Assembly: GCF_012027355.1 (NCBI RefSeq)
Contig: NZ_SNUH01000001.1
Span: 992,001-1,056,000 of the forward strand
Direction of reading: 5' to 3'
Origin: Thermococcus sp. M36
Lineage (GTDB): Archaea; Methanobacteriota_B; Thermococci; Thermococcales; Thermococcaceae
Length of the DNA: 64,000 nucleotides
Below the pieces are notes generated by a model. That model was not told the DNA's origin, did not search any database, and saw only the letters and a program-made list of their open reading frames with translations. The translations under genes and the position numbers were made by a program. This document shows, piece after piece, positions 8,736 through 17,027 of this stretch; the stretch's first letter is position 1; each line of letters opens with the position of its first letter.

Positions 8736-9743
8736 ATGGCGGAGCCGATACTTAAAGTTGAAAACCTCAAAAAGTACTTCCCGATCAAGAGGAGCTTCGT
8801 AGACACAATAAAGGGTGCACCCCAGAAGAAGGTTCACGCCGTGGACGGTATCAGCTTTGAAATATACAGGCAGCAGGTCTTTGCCCTCGTTGGTGAGAGC
8901 GGGTGTGGAAAGTCCACCACCGGAAAGCTCATAGTCAAACTCCTCGAGCCTACCGACGGCAAGATCTACCTTGAAGGCAACGACGTTACCCACATTAAGA
9001 CCAGGGAGGAAATACTCAACTACCGCAGGCATGTCCAGATGATCTTTCAGGATCCGTTCAGCTCAATGAACCCGAGATTCAGGATATTCGACATCCTTGA
9101 GGAGCCTCTCCTCATCCACGGCATCGGTGAAACAAAGGCCGAGCGCGAGGAGCTCATCTACAAGGCACTTGAGATGGTCAAAATAACCCCGCCCGAGGAC
9201 TATGTCGGCAGGTTCCCGCACATGCTGTCCGGCGGTCAGAGGCAGCGTGTCGCTATTGCAAGGGCCCTCATCCTGAACCCGACGTTCATCGTCGCCGACG
9301 AGCCTGTCTCGATGCTCGACGTGTCCATCCGTGCGGAGATCCTTGAACTCATGAAGGAGCTCAAGGAGAAGATGGGCGTCACCTACCTCTACATCACCCA
9401 CGACATGTCTACGGCCAGGTACTTCGCCGACTGGATGGCGGTCATGTACCTCGGAAGGATAGTCGAGATGGGGCCGGTCGAGAAGGTCATTGACAACCCG
9501 CTCCACCCGTACACCAGAGCGCTGCTGGCGGCAGTTCCCGAGCCGAAGCCAGAAAGAAGAAACGTCATCAAGGAGCTGCCGATCAGGGGTGAGGTGCCCA
9601 ACGCCGTCGACATACCGCCCGGATGCCGCTTCCACCCGAGGTGTATCTACGCCCAGAAGGGACTCTGCGACACCAAGCACCCGCAGCTCGTCGAGTACGA
9701 GCACAACCACTGGGCCGAGTGCCACCTCGTTGGCAAGTACTGA
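8736..9743 (+). CDS. Oligopeptide-type ABC transporter ATP-binding protein (DppF type)
   Basis: The 335-residue ATPase has Walker A GESGCGKST, the signature LSGGQRQR, Walker B FIVADEPVSMLD and the switch histidine in YITHDMS. The C-terminal family extension repeats the cysteine pattern GCRFHPRCIYAQKGLC, with AECH near the end. It follows the DppD-type gene by 10 bases with GAGGTGTGA as ribosome-binding site and is the last transporter gene. A T-rich tract at 9744-9765 (CCCCTTTTCTTTCTCC) may end the transcript. Confidence 0.95.
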   Translation: MAEPILKVENLKKYFPIKRSFVDTIKGAPQKKVHAVDGISFEIYRQQVFALVGESGCGKSTTGKLIVKLLEPTDGKIYLEGNDVTHIKTREEILNYRRHVQMIFQDPFSSMNPRFRIFDILEEPLLIHGIGETKAEREELIYKALEMVKITPPEDYVGRFPHMLSGGQRQRVAIARALILNPTFIVADEPVSMLDVSIRAEILELMKELKEKMGVTYLYITHDMSTARYFADWMAVMYLGRIVEMGPVEKVIDNPLHPYTRALLAAVPEPKPERRNVIKELPIRGEVPNAVDIPPGCRFHPRCIYAQKGLCDTKHPQLVEYEHNHWAECHLVGKY

Positions 9744-9778
9744 CTTCCCCTTTTCTTTCTCCGTTTGGGTGATGCCGC

Positions 9779-10255
9779 ATGGGGACACTGCGAGAGGCAA
9801 TGGGCTATCCAGTTCTGAGGGCTGGTATGATAATGCTTGTTCTGGCCCTGATTATATCCGCGGCGGGATTCTACCGCGTTGATAAGTCCTATTCCGCCAG
9901 CGGAACCCTCGGGGAGGGTATGCACTACCTTGGAGACCAGAAGTTCGAAAATGAGTACGTGTACCACAACAGGACACTGGTTATCTCTGCTCACAATGCC
10001 ACCTTTTCACTTCTCCAGGGGAGTGAGATGTACAATTATACCCTCATGGACGACTCCCTTACACTCCACCCGGCTCAGAGGCCAGTGATATATGTTTTTA
10101 AGGGGGAGGTGGAGTATAACTACACGGTCACGGCGCAGGATTATCCCTACGCCGTCTACTCCCTCGTGGCATTCGTGCTGATGCTCGTGGGAATAGTGCT
10201 TTCCTTCATCGGTTACACCCAGTTCCTGAGGGACGTGAAGGAGGGTAAGAAATGA
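9779..10255 (+). CDS. Membrane protein of unknown function, 158 aa
   Basis: I do not recognise the family. One membrane helix lies at about residues 13-33 and a second at about 125-148, with a roughly 90-residue region between them that should face outward. It has several N-glycosylation-type sites (NRT, NAT, NYT) and ends with a short basic cytoplasmic tail. The start is ATG 9779 behind GGGTGATG. The stop overlaps the nadE start (ATGA at 10252-10255), so the two genes are translationally coupled. It may be transcribed by read-through from the ABC operon. Confidence 0.75.
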   Translation: MGTLREAMGYPVLRAGMIMLVLALIISAAGFYRVDKSYSASGTLGEGMHYLGDQKFENEYVYHNRTLVISAHNATFSLLQGSEMYNYTLMDDSLTLHPAQRPVIYVFKGEVEYNYTVTAQDYPYAVYSLVAFVLMLVGIVLSFIGYTQFLRDVKEGKK

Positions 10256-11016
10256 GGGAGTTGGATTATAGTGCTGCCGTTGAGAGGATAACGCAGTTCA
10301 TCCGTGAGAAGGTTGAGGAAGCTAGTGTTGACGGGGTTGTCGTTGGGGTAAGCGGTGGGATAGACAGCGCTACTGTCGCTCACCTCGCCGTCAGGGCCCT
10401 CGGAAAGGGAGGTGTTCTCGGTTTGATAATGCCATACTATGAGAACAGCGACCTTGAGGACGCAAAACTTGTCTGTGAGAGCCTGGGGATAGAGTATAAG
10501 GTCGTCAACATAAGGCCCATCGTGGATTCGTTTGTCGCTGCCCTTGGCTTCAAGCCAGACAAGCGCTCCCTCGGCAACATAATGGCAAGAACCAGGATGG
10601 TTTTGCTGTACGCGCACGCCAACGCCATGAACCGCCTCGTCCTCGGAACCAGCAACAGGAGCGAGGTTCTCACGGGATACTTCACCAAGTGGGGCGACGG
10701 TGCGAGCGACTACGCGCCGCTCATAAACCTTTACAAGACCGAGGTCTGGGAGATAGCCAAACTCCTGGGCGTCCCGGAGAGGGTAATCAAAAAGAAGCCG
10801 TCGGCCGGTCTGTGGGAGGGGCAGACCGACGAGGACGAGCTTGGAATAAGCTACCGCCTCCTTGATGAGATTCTCTGGCGCATGGTTGACCTCGGGAAGG
10901 AAAAGGCTGAAATCGCAGAGGAGCTTAAAATACCTCTGGAGAGGGTTGAGTACGTCGAGAGGCTGATAAAGGGCAGCGAGCACAAGAGGCGCCTTCCAGT
11001 CGGCCCGGTCTTCTGA
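10252..11016 (+). CDS. nadE: NH3-dependent NAD+ synthetase
   Basis: The 254-residue cytoplasmic enzyme amidates deamido-NAD+ to NAD+ with ATP and ammonia. The PP-loop [13 protein letters not shown] lies at about residues 30-42. Other family landmarks are [22 protein letters not shown] (P2-type loop), [16 protein letters not shown] and [18 protein letters not shown]. There is no glutaminase domain, so it uses free ammonia. Length is typical of the archaeal enzyme. It overlaps the preceding small membrane gene by 4 bases and is followed after 9 bases by a DMT transporter. Confidence 0.96.
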   Translation: MRELDYSAAVERITQFIREKVEEASVDGVVVGVSGGIDSATVAHLAVRALGKGGVLGLIMPYYENSDLEDAKLVCESLGIEYKVVNIRPIVDSFVAALGFKPDKRSLGNIMARTRMVLLYAHANAMNRLVLGTSNRSEVLTGYFTKWGDGASDYAPLINLYKTEVWEIAKLLGVPERVIKKKPSAGLWEGQTDEDELGISYRLLDEILWRMVDLGKEKAEIAEELKIPLERVEYVERLIKGSEHKRRLPVGPVF

Positions 11017-11025
11017 GGTGAGTCC

Positions 11026-11910
11026 ATGAAACGCGGCTACATCTTCGTTTTTTTAGCCGCCTCCATGTGGGGGACACTGGGCATATTCGCCAAGTACCTC
11101 GACGGCTTCGGGTTGACACCCTTTACGATGGTGTTCTACAGGGTTTTTTTCGCCATAGTCCTCCTGGCCATATACCTCCATCTAAGGGGTATAAGTTTCT
11201 CCCTTGAGCGCTCCCGCCTCAGATTTTACGCCCTCTACGGCTTCTTCAGCATCTTCCTCTTTTACACCCTCTACTTCTATACGGTAACGATATCATCGGT
11301 CTCCTTTGCTGTTCTGCTCCTCTACACTGCCCCGATATATTCAATAATTCTTGGCAGACTGGTGTTCAACGAGCCATTGGTGAGGGAGAAGATCACCGCC
11401 CTGGCGATGGTCATGGTGGGTGTTCTTCTCGTGAACTGGGGGGATGTGCAGTTTTCTACGAAGGCTCTCCTCTTCGGACTGCTGACTGGTTTGACCTATG
11501 CGCTTTACGGTGTTCTGGCGAAGTTCGCCGTTAGGGACGACGAGCCCGAGAAAGCGCTCTTCTACACGCTCCTCTTCGGTATGCTTTACCTCCTGCCGTT
11601 CACGGACTTCTCGGTGCCATCAGGCGCGGTTCCGTATCTCTTTGCCCTGGCGTTCTTCCCGACTTTCCTGGGATACATACTCTACAATCACGCCCTGAAG
11701 GAGATTGAGGTGAGCAGGGCCAGCATAGTTGCCACTATCGAACCGGTCGTGGCGATAACACTGGCGTTCCTGCTCTTTGGGGAGACCCTTGCTGCCGAAC
11801 AGCTGTTTGGGGCGGCGCTCATAATTGGGGGCTCGGCCCTAGTACATCTAAAAGAGGAAGAAAAGCCGGGAGAGAGCATTATTGAAGAGGTGCTTGAAGA
11901 AGTTCATTAG
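11026..11910 (+). CDS. DMT-superfamily (EamA) transporter
   Basis: The 294-residue protein has ten predicted membrane helices arranged as two EamA repeats, beginning with SMWGTLGIFAKYL. Members export or import small metabolites; the substrate cannot be told. Start ATG 11026 follows TGAGGTGAG, 9 bases after nadE, so it is in the same transcript. Its TAG stop (11908-11910) overlaps the glnA TAA stop (11909-11907) on the other strand, so the two genes converge with no spacer. Confidence 0.9.
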   Translation: MKRGYIFVFLAASMWGTLGIFAKYLDGFGLTPFTMVFYRVFFAIVLLAIYLHLRGISFSLERSRLRFYALYGFFSIFLFYTLYFYTVTISSVSFAVLLLYTAPIYSIILGRLVFNEPLVREKITALAMVMVGVLLVNWGDVQFSTKALLFGLLTGLTYALYGVLAKFAVRDDEPEKALFYTLLFGMLYLLPFTDFSVPSGAVPYLFALAFFPTFLGYILYNHALKEIEVSRASIVATIEPVVAITLAFLLFGETLAAEQLFGAALIIGGSALVHLKEEEKPGESIIEEVLEEVH

Positions 11911-13235
11911 ACGTGGAAGTATCTCTCCAGCTCCCATTCAGTTACCTTCTTCGTATACTCGGGAAGACCTTTAGCGCCCAGGTATTCGAGATACCCCTCC
12001 CACTCACGCTCCTTGTAGGTGAGGAAGTTCCTATACGCACCGCCCAGGGCTTCCCTGACGACCTTGTCCTTCTTCAGCTCTTCGAGGGCTTCGCCAAGGC
12101 TTTCAGGTAGTGTGTCTATGCCCAGGCTTTTCCGCTTGGAATCGCCCATCTCATAGACGTTTTCCTCCACGTATGCCCCGGGCTCGATTTTTCTCTTTAT
12201 TCCGTCCAGTCCCGCCATCAGTATCGCCGCAAAGGCCAGATATGGATTAGCGCTTGGATCCGGGCACCGGTACTCTATCCTGGCACCGTTGCCCCAGAAG
12301 GCCGGAACCCTTATCAGCGCACTTCTGTTCCTGTAGCCCCAGCTTATGTATACTGGAGCCTCATAACCCGGGACGAGACGCTTGTAGCTGTTTACCGTCG
12401 GGTTTGTTACGGTGGTTAGAGCTTTTGCATGGGCAAGTATGCCTCCGAGGAAGTAAAGCGCCGTCTCACTGAGTTCCTCCTCTCCGATGAACGCGTTCTC
12501 CCCGTCTTTCCAGAGGCTTATGTGGAGGTGCATTCCGTTTCCAGGAAAGCCATAGAGGGGCTTTGGCATGAACGTAGCGTAAAGTCCGTGAATCTCCGAT
12601 ATGGCCTTTACGATGTACTTGAAGCTGACTATGTTGTCGGCTGTCTTGAGCGCTTCATCATAGCGGAAGTCTATCTCGTGCTGTGCCTTTCCGACCTCGT
12701 GGTGGAGAACCTCGGGGACGAGTCCGAGGGCGGGCATGTGGAGGGCTATCTCCCTGCGTATACCTCTGGCTTTATCAAGGGTTACTAGGTCAAAGTATCC
12801 CCCACTGTCAGGTATCTGGAGCTCCCAGGAACCGTTCTTCCTGAAGAGGTAGAATTCTGGCTCCGGCCCTATGTACGCCCTGAACCCCTCTTTTTCAAGG
12901 TTCTCAAGTGCCCTTTTTAGCACCCCTCTCGGATCGGCGTGGTAGGGTTTTCCGTTCCTGTAAATATAGCCATATAGCCGGCCTATGCCTTCCCATGGTA
13001 TTTCTGAATACGTGGAGGGGTCCCCCTTGAACACCAGATCGCTATCCTCTATGCCCTGGAACCCTGGTATTGACGACCCATCGAAGGATACTCCGTCCTC
13101 GATGACCTCTCCGTACCTGTCCGCTGGAACCTCCATGCCTTTTGGAACCCCGTTGATGTCCACGAACACCAGCTGGATGAACCTGGGAGGTCTGGTCTCT
13201 GGTTCCCTGAGTCCCACGGCCCCAATTTCGTTCAT
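11907..13235 (-). CDS. glnA: Glutamine synthetase, type I
   Basis: The 442-residue enzyme makes glutamine from glutamate, ammonia and ATP and would form a dodecamer in the cytoplasm. The N-terminal beta-grasp part has DGSSIPGF. The catalytic part has YIGPEPEFYLF, the metal/substrate motifs GNGMHLHISLW and NPTVNSYKRLVPG, and the arginine segment RNRSALIRVP. No adenylylation-type site (NLYDLP) is visible, which fits the GSI-alpha type. ATG 13235 has a well-spaced GGTGAT; an in-frame GTG 9 bases upstream is part of that site. The promoter carries an inverted repeat at 13258-13291. Confidence 0.96.
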   Translation of the reverse strand: MNEIGAVGLREPETRPPRFIQLVFVDINGVPKGMEVPADRYGEVIEDGVSFDGSSIPGFQGIEDSDLVFKGDPSTYSEIPWEGIGRLYGYIYRNGKPYHADPRGVLKRALENLEKEGFRAYIGPEPEFYLFRKNGSWELQIPDSGGYFDLVTLDKARGIRREIALHMPALGLVPEVLHHEVGKAQHEIDFRYDEALKTADNIVSFKYIVKAISEIHGLYATFMPKPLYGFPGNGMHLHISLWKDGENAFIGEEELSETALYFLGGILAHAKALTTVTNPTVNSYKRLVPGYEAPVYISWGYRNRSALIRVPAFWGNGARIEYRCPDPSANPYLAFAAILMAGLDGIKRKIEPGAYVEENVYEMGDSKRKSLGIDTLPESLGEALEELKKDKVVREALGGAYRNFLTYKEREWEGYLEYLGAKGLPEYTKKVTEWELERYFHV

Positions 13236-13257
13236 TTTTATCACCTTTTATTGGTTT

Positions 13258-13291
13258 TATGTTCAGTTTAATTGCCAAATAAATGAACATA
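13258..13291 (-). promoter_or_regulatory. Inverted repeat in the glnA promoter, candidate operator
   Basis: TATGTTCA (13258-13265) and TGAACATA (13284-13291) form a perfect 8-bp dyad with an 18-base spacer. Candidate TATA boxes on the minus strand are CTTTTATC at about 13298-13305 and TTTATTTGG inside the dyad. The dyad therefore sits at the core promoter or transcription start and could bind a nitrogen-responsive regulator. Which regulator is unknown. Confidence 0.5.
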
Positions 13292-13454
13292 TACGTAGAT
13301 AAAAGCCTTTTCCATAGATTTTTGTCACAATGACGGAGAGGAGCGGGATTTATCCTGAATTGTCAAAATCATGCTTTTTTCTGGGGCCTGATACTTCGCG
13401 AATGACATTTCCATGTTAAGCAAAGGTTTATTGGTTAAGGGCATAGTGAAGAAC

Positions 13455-13862
13455 ATGCCGAAAGCTGAGGACATACTCAACCGGGAGATAGCCCGGGTAA
13501 ACCTCCACCTTCCGGCGAGCAGGCCAACGCTGGAACAGCTGCTGAAGGAAGAGGAGCCAAAGGTCAGGCTGCGTGATGGGAGCTATCACTACTTTAAGCG
13601 CTCCGAGCTGGAGTATCTCCTTTCCCTCCTTGAGGGTGGGGAGGAAGAACGTCTAAGGATACCGATAGTACTTGAAATAAGTACCCTGTACCGGGGCTAC
13701 TTCAGGGTGAGGGGGAGGACAGAGGTTAAGATCATTGAGAAGATTCTCGGCACCTACGATATTCTGGATGAAAAAATGGAGGAACTTTATCCAAGATACC
13801 TCCTTCCGAAAATCAGAAAAGTCCTTCCGACGACAACGACGTATGCGTTCATAACGGAGTGA
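13455..13862 (+). CDS. DUF61 / UPF0216 family protein
   Basis: The 135-residue protein matches the archaeal DUF61 family, whose function is unknown. Recognisable stretches are the start MPKAEDILNREIARVN, LPASRPTLEQLL and YRGYFRVRG. It is soluble and charged. A TATA-like GTTTATTGG at 13426-13434 lies about 25 bases before ATG 13455, which indicates a leaderless mRNA and decides this start over an upstream in-frame ATG at 13413. Its stop overlaps the start region of the next small membrane gene. Confidence 0.8.
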   Translation: MPKAEDILNREIARVNLHLPASRPTLEQLLKEEEPKVRLRDGSYHYFKRSELEYLLSLLEGGEEERLRIPIVLEISTLYRGYFRVRGRTEVKIIEKILGTYDILDEKMEELYPRYLLPKIRKVLPTTTTYAFITE

Positions 13863-13867
13863 TGGGT

Positions 13868-14155
13868 ATGGACGAGGATCTAAAGGTTCTCAGGGACTAC
13901 CTGCTCTTTACGGTACCCCATGTGACCGTCTTGGCAGGAGCGGTGTTCGGAATACTCCTAGTCCTTGGCATCCCTGTGGTTACCGCCCTGGGGGTTTTTA
14001 TGGTGTTCTACTCGCTGATGCTCATAGTCCTTGGGCTTATTATACGGCCCCATGTCTCCGGCATGTTGTGGTACCAGCTTTTGATGCTGCTTTTTGCAGT
14101 CCTGCTCGCTGGAGGGCTCTTTATCCTGCTTGCGGGGGATAGGGTTTATATGTAA
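13868..14155 (+). CDS. Small membrane protein of unknown function, 95 aa
   Basis: A short charged N-terminus (MDEDLKVLRDY) precedes three hydrophobic helices at about residues 15-40, 44-62 and 70-90. I recognise no family. ATG 13868 is preferred because GGAG and GTGATG lie 5-12 bases upstream; ATG 13862 is possible. It follows the DUF61 gene by 5 bases and precedes a secreted protein gene by 30 bases. Confidence 0.65.
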   Translation: MDEDLKVLRDYLLFTVPHVTVLAGAVFGILLVLGIPVVTALGVFMVFYSLMLIVLGLIIRPHVSGMLWYQLLMLLFAVLLAGGLFILLAGDRVYM

Positions 14156-14185
14156 AGGATTCTCAATCTAGACACGGTGAGACTC

Positions 14186-15790
14186 ATGAAAAAGGGCATC
14201 TCCCTTTTGATGTCGCTGCTGATCCTCTCGTTTATTGTCCCAATAACGGCGGGACAGCCGAATACAATCGCAGTGGAGGGCAAGATAACGGTGCTCAGGG
14301 GAGACTACGCCGTCGGCCAGCTGGAGTTGAGGAACACTGGGAATAAGTACTCCGTCGTAAGATATCAGTCCTTCTGGGTGAGGGACTCTGCAGGGAACGG
14401 GGTTTCGGGGATAAACTTTACAATGTCCCCCGAGTACTTCAGTGATTGGGGATACGGGGAGATCCGGGTTGTTTCATACAACGTGACCTGTGAGGACACC
14501 GTTAAGGCGGGAAACTACACCCTGTATCTGAGGTTTCTGGCCCTGTCGGGAGGAAAGATGTCCATCATATATGCTAAAATCCCCGTAGAGGTAACGGGAC
14601 AGGCCCTCAAATTCGGAGCCGTCAGGGCATACGTTGCGGAAAGGCCCGGATCGTCCTATGTCCTGAACGGGGAGAACATATCCGTTGTGGACTATGTGAC
14701 AAACATGGGGCACTCTACGGTTGCTGCTGAGGCCGCGGTATCGCTCTCGATGGGGGGAAAAGTATACTTTGCCCGGACTGAGAGGGTTGAACTGACTCCT
14801 GGAGAAAACGTGCTCAAATTCAGGGTGCCTGTGTCCTACCAGTATCCGGAGGGAGTGTACACATTGAGGTATGTCCTGAGGTACTCCGATGGGGAGAGGG
14901 TATACACCAGTGAGTTCCCAGTGAAGCTGGGCATCGGCATAATCGGCATTTCTCTTAAGTCTGATAGGGTCATGGTGGGGGAGGAAGACACCGCATACGT
15001 AACGATAACCTCCGAGAGGAGGGTGGCGGTCCGGATCGCTGTCAACACCTTCGTTCGCAATGAGAGTGTCTCGCGGTTGGAGATGTCTGCCGTGGTCGGT
15101 GAGGGGACGTCGGTTATAGAGGTTCCCCTCCCCACCAACGTTTCAGGAATAGCAGTTACCGAGATCTCGGTCTCCGTTGGGGGAAGGCTGGTGGGGAAGG
15201 GCCGTGTCGCTTACCAGGTTGTGGCACCCCCGGAGATACGGGAGGTTTCATACAAGAGGGTCTCGGAGGATAGGGTCGCCTTTAGAATAGTTATTGTAAA
15301 TCAAGGAGATGCCGTTGAGGGAACGCTAACCTACAAGTTTTACACGGGAGACAGGATAATCTACAAAGATGCCATCAGGGAGGTTCTAAACCCTGGGGTA
15401 AACGAGGTAACGATGACCATCGGGCTTCCCCTTGGGGAGCGGGTCTCTTATGAGTTCACCCTCAGCGCGATGGGCATCACGAGTACTTCCAGCGGCCAGC
15501 TGTACTTGGCACCCCAGAACGAGTCTGTGGAACAGCCCGTGACCCAGACCCCTGGGGCGGAGAACGCGTCCGTTACCAGCAGCGGGGAGAACGGCTCCTC
15601 CAGGTGGGTTCTGGGGCTGGCGGTTCTCATGGTGTCTGCAATCCTGGTGGCAGCGGTTCTCTATGGCAGGGGTGAGAGGGGCAGAAAGAGATCCCGGCCC
15701 AGACCGAAGAGGAGATCCCCCCTGGGCAGGTTCAAGCGACCGAAGACACCGAAGTTCCAGGAGAGGGGGGAGCTCCCCAGAAAGAAGTGA
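14186..15790 (+). CDS. Secreted, membrane-anchored protein with Ig-like (CARDB-type) repeats
   Basis: The 534-residue product has a signal peptide (MKKGISLLMSLLILSFIVPITAG). A long beta-rich extracellular part follows, with segments of the type seen in CARDB/NEW3 adhesion-like domains (VGQLELRNTGN, VDYVTNMGHSTV, FRIVIVNQGDAVEGTL). A linker rich in Ser, Thr, Gln and Glu (about 450-475) leads to one membrane helix (RWVLGLAVLMVSAILVAAVL) and a strongly basic cytoplasmic tail rich in Arg, Lys and Pro. ATG 14186 follows GGTGAG. It may act in cell-surface structure or as a membrane scaffold; no enzymatic motif is visible. Confidence 0.7.
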   Translation: MKKGISLLMSLLILSFIVPITAGQPNTIAVEGKITVLRGDYAVGQLELRNTGNKYSVVRYQSFWVRDSAGNGVSGINFTMSPEYFSDWGYGEIRVVSYNVTCEDTVKAGNYTLYLRFLALSGGKMSIIYAKIPVEVTGQALKFGAVRAYVAERPGSSYVLNGENISVVDYVTNMGHSTVAAEAAVSLSMGGKVYFARTERVELTPGENVLKFRVPVSYQYPEGVYTLRYVLRYSDGERVYTSEFPVKLGIGIIGISLKSDRVMVGEEDTAYVTITSERRVAVRIAVNTFVRNESVSRLEMSAVVGEGTSVIEVPLPTNVSGIAVTEISVSVGGRLVGKGRVAYQVVAPPEIREVSYKRVSEDRVAFRIVIVNQGDAVEGTLTYKFYTGDRIIYKDAIREVLNPGVNEVTMTIGLPLGERVSYEFTLSAMGITSTSSGQLYLAPQNESVEQPVTQTPGAENASVTSSGENGSSRWVLGLAVLMVSAILVAAVLYGRGERGRKRSRPRPKRRSPLGRFKRPKTPKFQERGELPRKK

Positions 15791-15828
15791 TATTTCCTCT
15801 GCTTCTCTGCCTTCTATACCCCTAAACC

Positions 15829-15836
15829 TTTTTATC
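15829..15836 (+). promoter_or_regulatory. TATA box of rnpB
   Basis: TTTTTATC, preceded by a purine-rich BRE-like TAAACC, lies about 25 bases before the predicted 5' end of the RNase P RNA. Confidence 0.65.
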
Positions 15837-15856
15837 CCTGTCCCACTAACCCTTCC

Positions 15857-16183
15857 TGGCGAGGGGGTCGGGGGCCCTCGGGGTGCTCCCGAGGAAGTTC
15901 CGCCCACCGCACCGGGGCCGCGGTGCCGCAAGGCACCTCCCGAGAGGGAGGGCAACGGCGCAGAAACGACACGTCCCGGCAGGTATGGGGATGAAAGCGG
16001 CGAAGGGGCCGGCGACGGTGCCCGAGCTAACCCGCAGACGACCTGCCGGGGAGCGGTGAAACGGCCGTCCCGCGGGGTGCAAGGCCGAGGAAGGGGCGAT
16101 GAGTTCCCGGTGGGAGCCCCGTGGTAGGCCGCTCAGTCGAATGCCCCCTTGACACAGAAGGCGGGCTACGGCCCCCTCGCCTC
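15857..16183 (+). ncRNA. rnpB: RNase P RNA, archaeal type A
   Basis: This GC-rich RNA of about 327 nt is the catalytic component that trims tRNA 5' leaders. The termini pair as helix P1: GGCGAGGGGG (15858-15867) with CCCCCTCGCC (16172-16181). The conserved region CR-I (GAGGAAGUUCCGCCCA) follows near the 5' end and CR-V (ACAGAAGGCGGGCUACG) lies near the 3' end; GGCGG and CCGCC form helix P4. The 3' end touches the stop codon of the convergent DMT gene. A protein partner, Pop5, is encoded at 52138-52506. Confidence 0.95.
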
Positions 16184-17027
16184 ACCTTCTCACGATGTCG
16201 AGAGCCGAAGCCAGCAGTATTAGGGCCCCGCCGAGGACTGTTCTCAATCCTGGCACTTCTCCGAAGACCAGGAAAGCGTAGATGACGGCGCTCACCGGAT
16301 CGAGGTAGCTAAGGAGTGCGGCCTCGTTCACCTCGACTTCCCTCAGGCCATCCATGTAGAGAAACAGGGCCAGGACGGTGTGAACGGCCACGAGGATCAG
16401 AACCGCCCACCAGACGGGCTTTCCTGCCCCGCGGACTGCCACAAATGGCGCCAAAACCAGCGAAGCTATCGCCAGCTGGAGGAAAGTTAGGACCTTTCCA
16501 TCCACCTCTTTGAGGAACCTTCCGAGGTTGGGGATGAGGGCGTAGAAGAGGGCCGCCGTGAGTGCAAGGATTATTCCCAAAAAGTCTTTGTTGTGAAAGT
16601 CCAGACTCTGGCCGCTCACTATCAGCACCAGCCCGAGGAAGGCTAGGCCTATGAGGCCTATTCTTCTTGGGTTCATCTCTTCCCCAAGGAAGCGCCATGA
16701 GATTATGGTCGCCAGAATCGGGGCAGTATAGTATACAAGAACCGCGTTCGCAATAGTTGTGTAGCTGAATGCCGTGAACAGGAACACCCAGTTCATGGCG
16801 AGGGAAACTCCGAGGGCTAAAAGGGGCTTCCACTTTTCCCTGGCCAGGTTTGGGAGTGACGTGAACCTGTTCCTCTCCAGCAGACCAATAACGGTAATTA
16901 AGATGAGTGAGCCCAGCGAGACCCTTGCGAAGGCCACTCCAAGTCCTGACAGCCCTGAAAACCTCGCGAAAATCCCCACGCTGCCCCAGATGAGCATGGA
17001 AACACCTATCTTAAGACGCCCGTTCAT
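16182..17027 (-). CDS. DMT-superfamily (EamA) transporter
   Basis: The 281-residue protein has ten predicted membrane helices in two EamA repeats (SMLIWGSVGIFARF at the start; SYLDPVSAVIYAFLVFGEVP near the end). The substrate is unknown. It overlaps the end of priS by 4 bases (ATGA at 17027-17024), so it is translated from the primase transcript. Its stop abuts the 3' end of rnpB on the opposite strand. Confidence 0.9.
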   Translation of the reverse strand: MNGRLKIGVSMLIWGSVGIFARFSGLSGLGVAFARVSLGSLILITVIGLLERNRFTSLPNLAREKWKPLLALGVSLAMNWVFLFTAFSYTTIANAVLVYYTAPILATIISWRFLGEEMNPRRIGLIGLAFLGLVLIVSGQSLDFHNKDFLGIILALTAALFYALIPNLGRFLKEVDGKVLTFLQLAIASLVLAPFVAVRGAGKPVWWAVLILVAVHTVLALFLYMDGLREVEVNEAALLSYLDPVSAVIYAFLVFGEVPGLRTVLGGALILLASALDIVRR

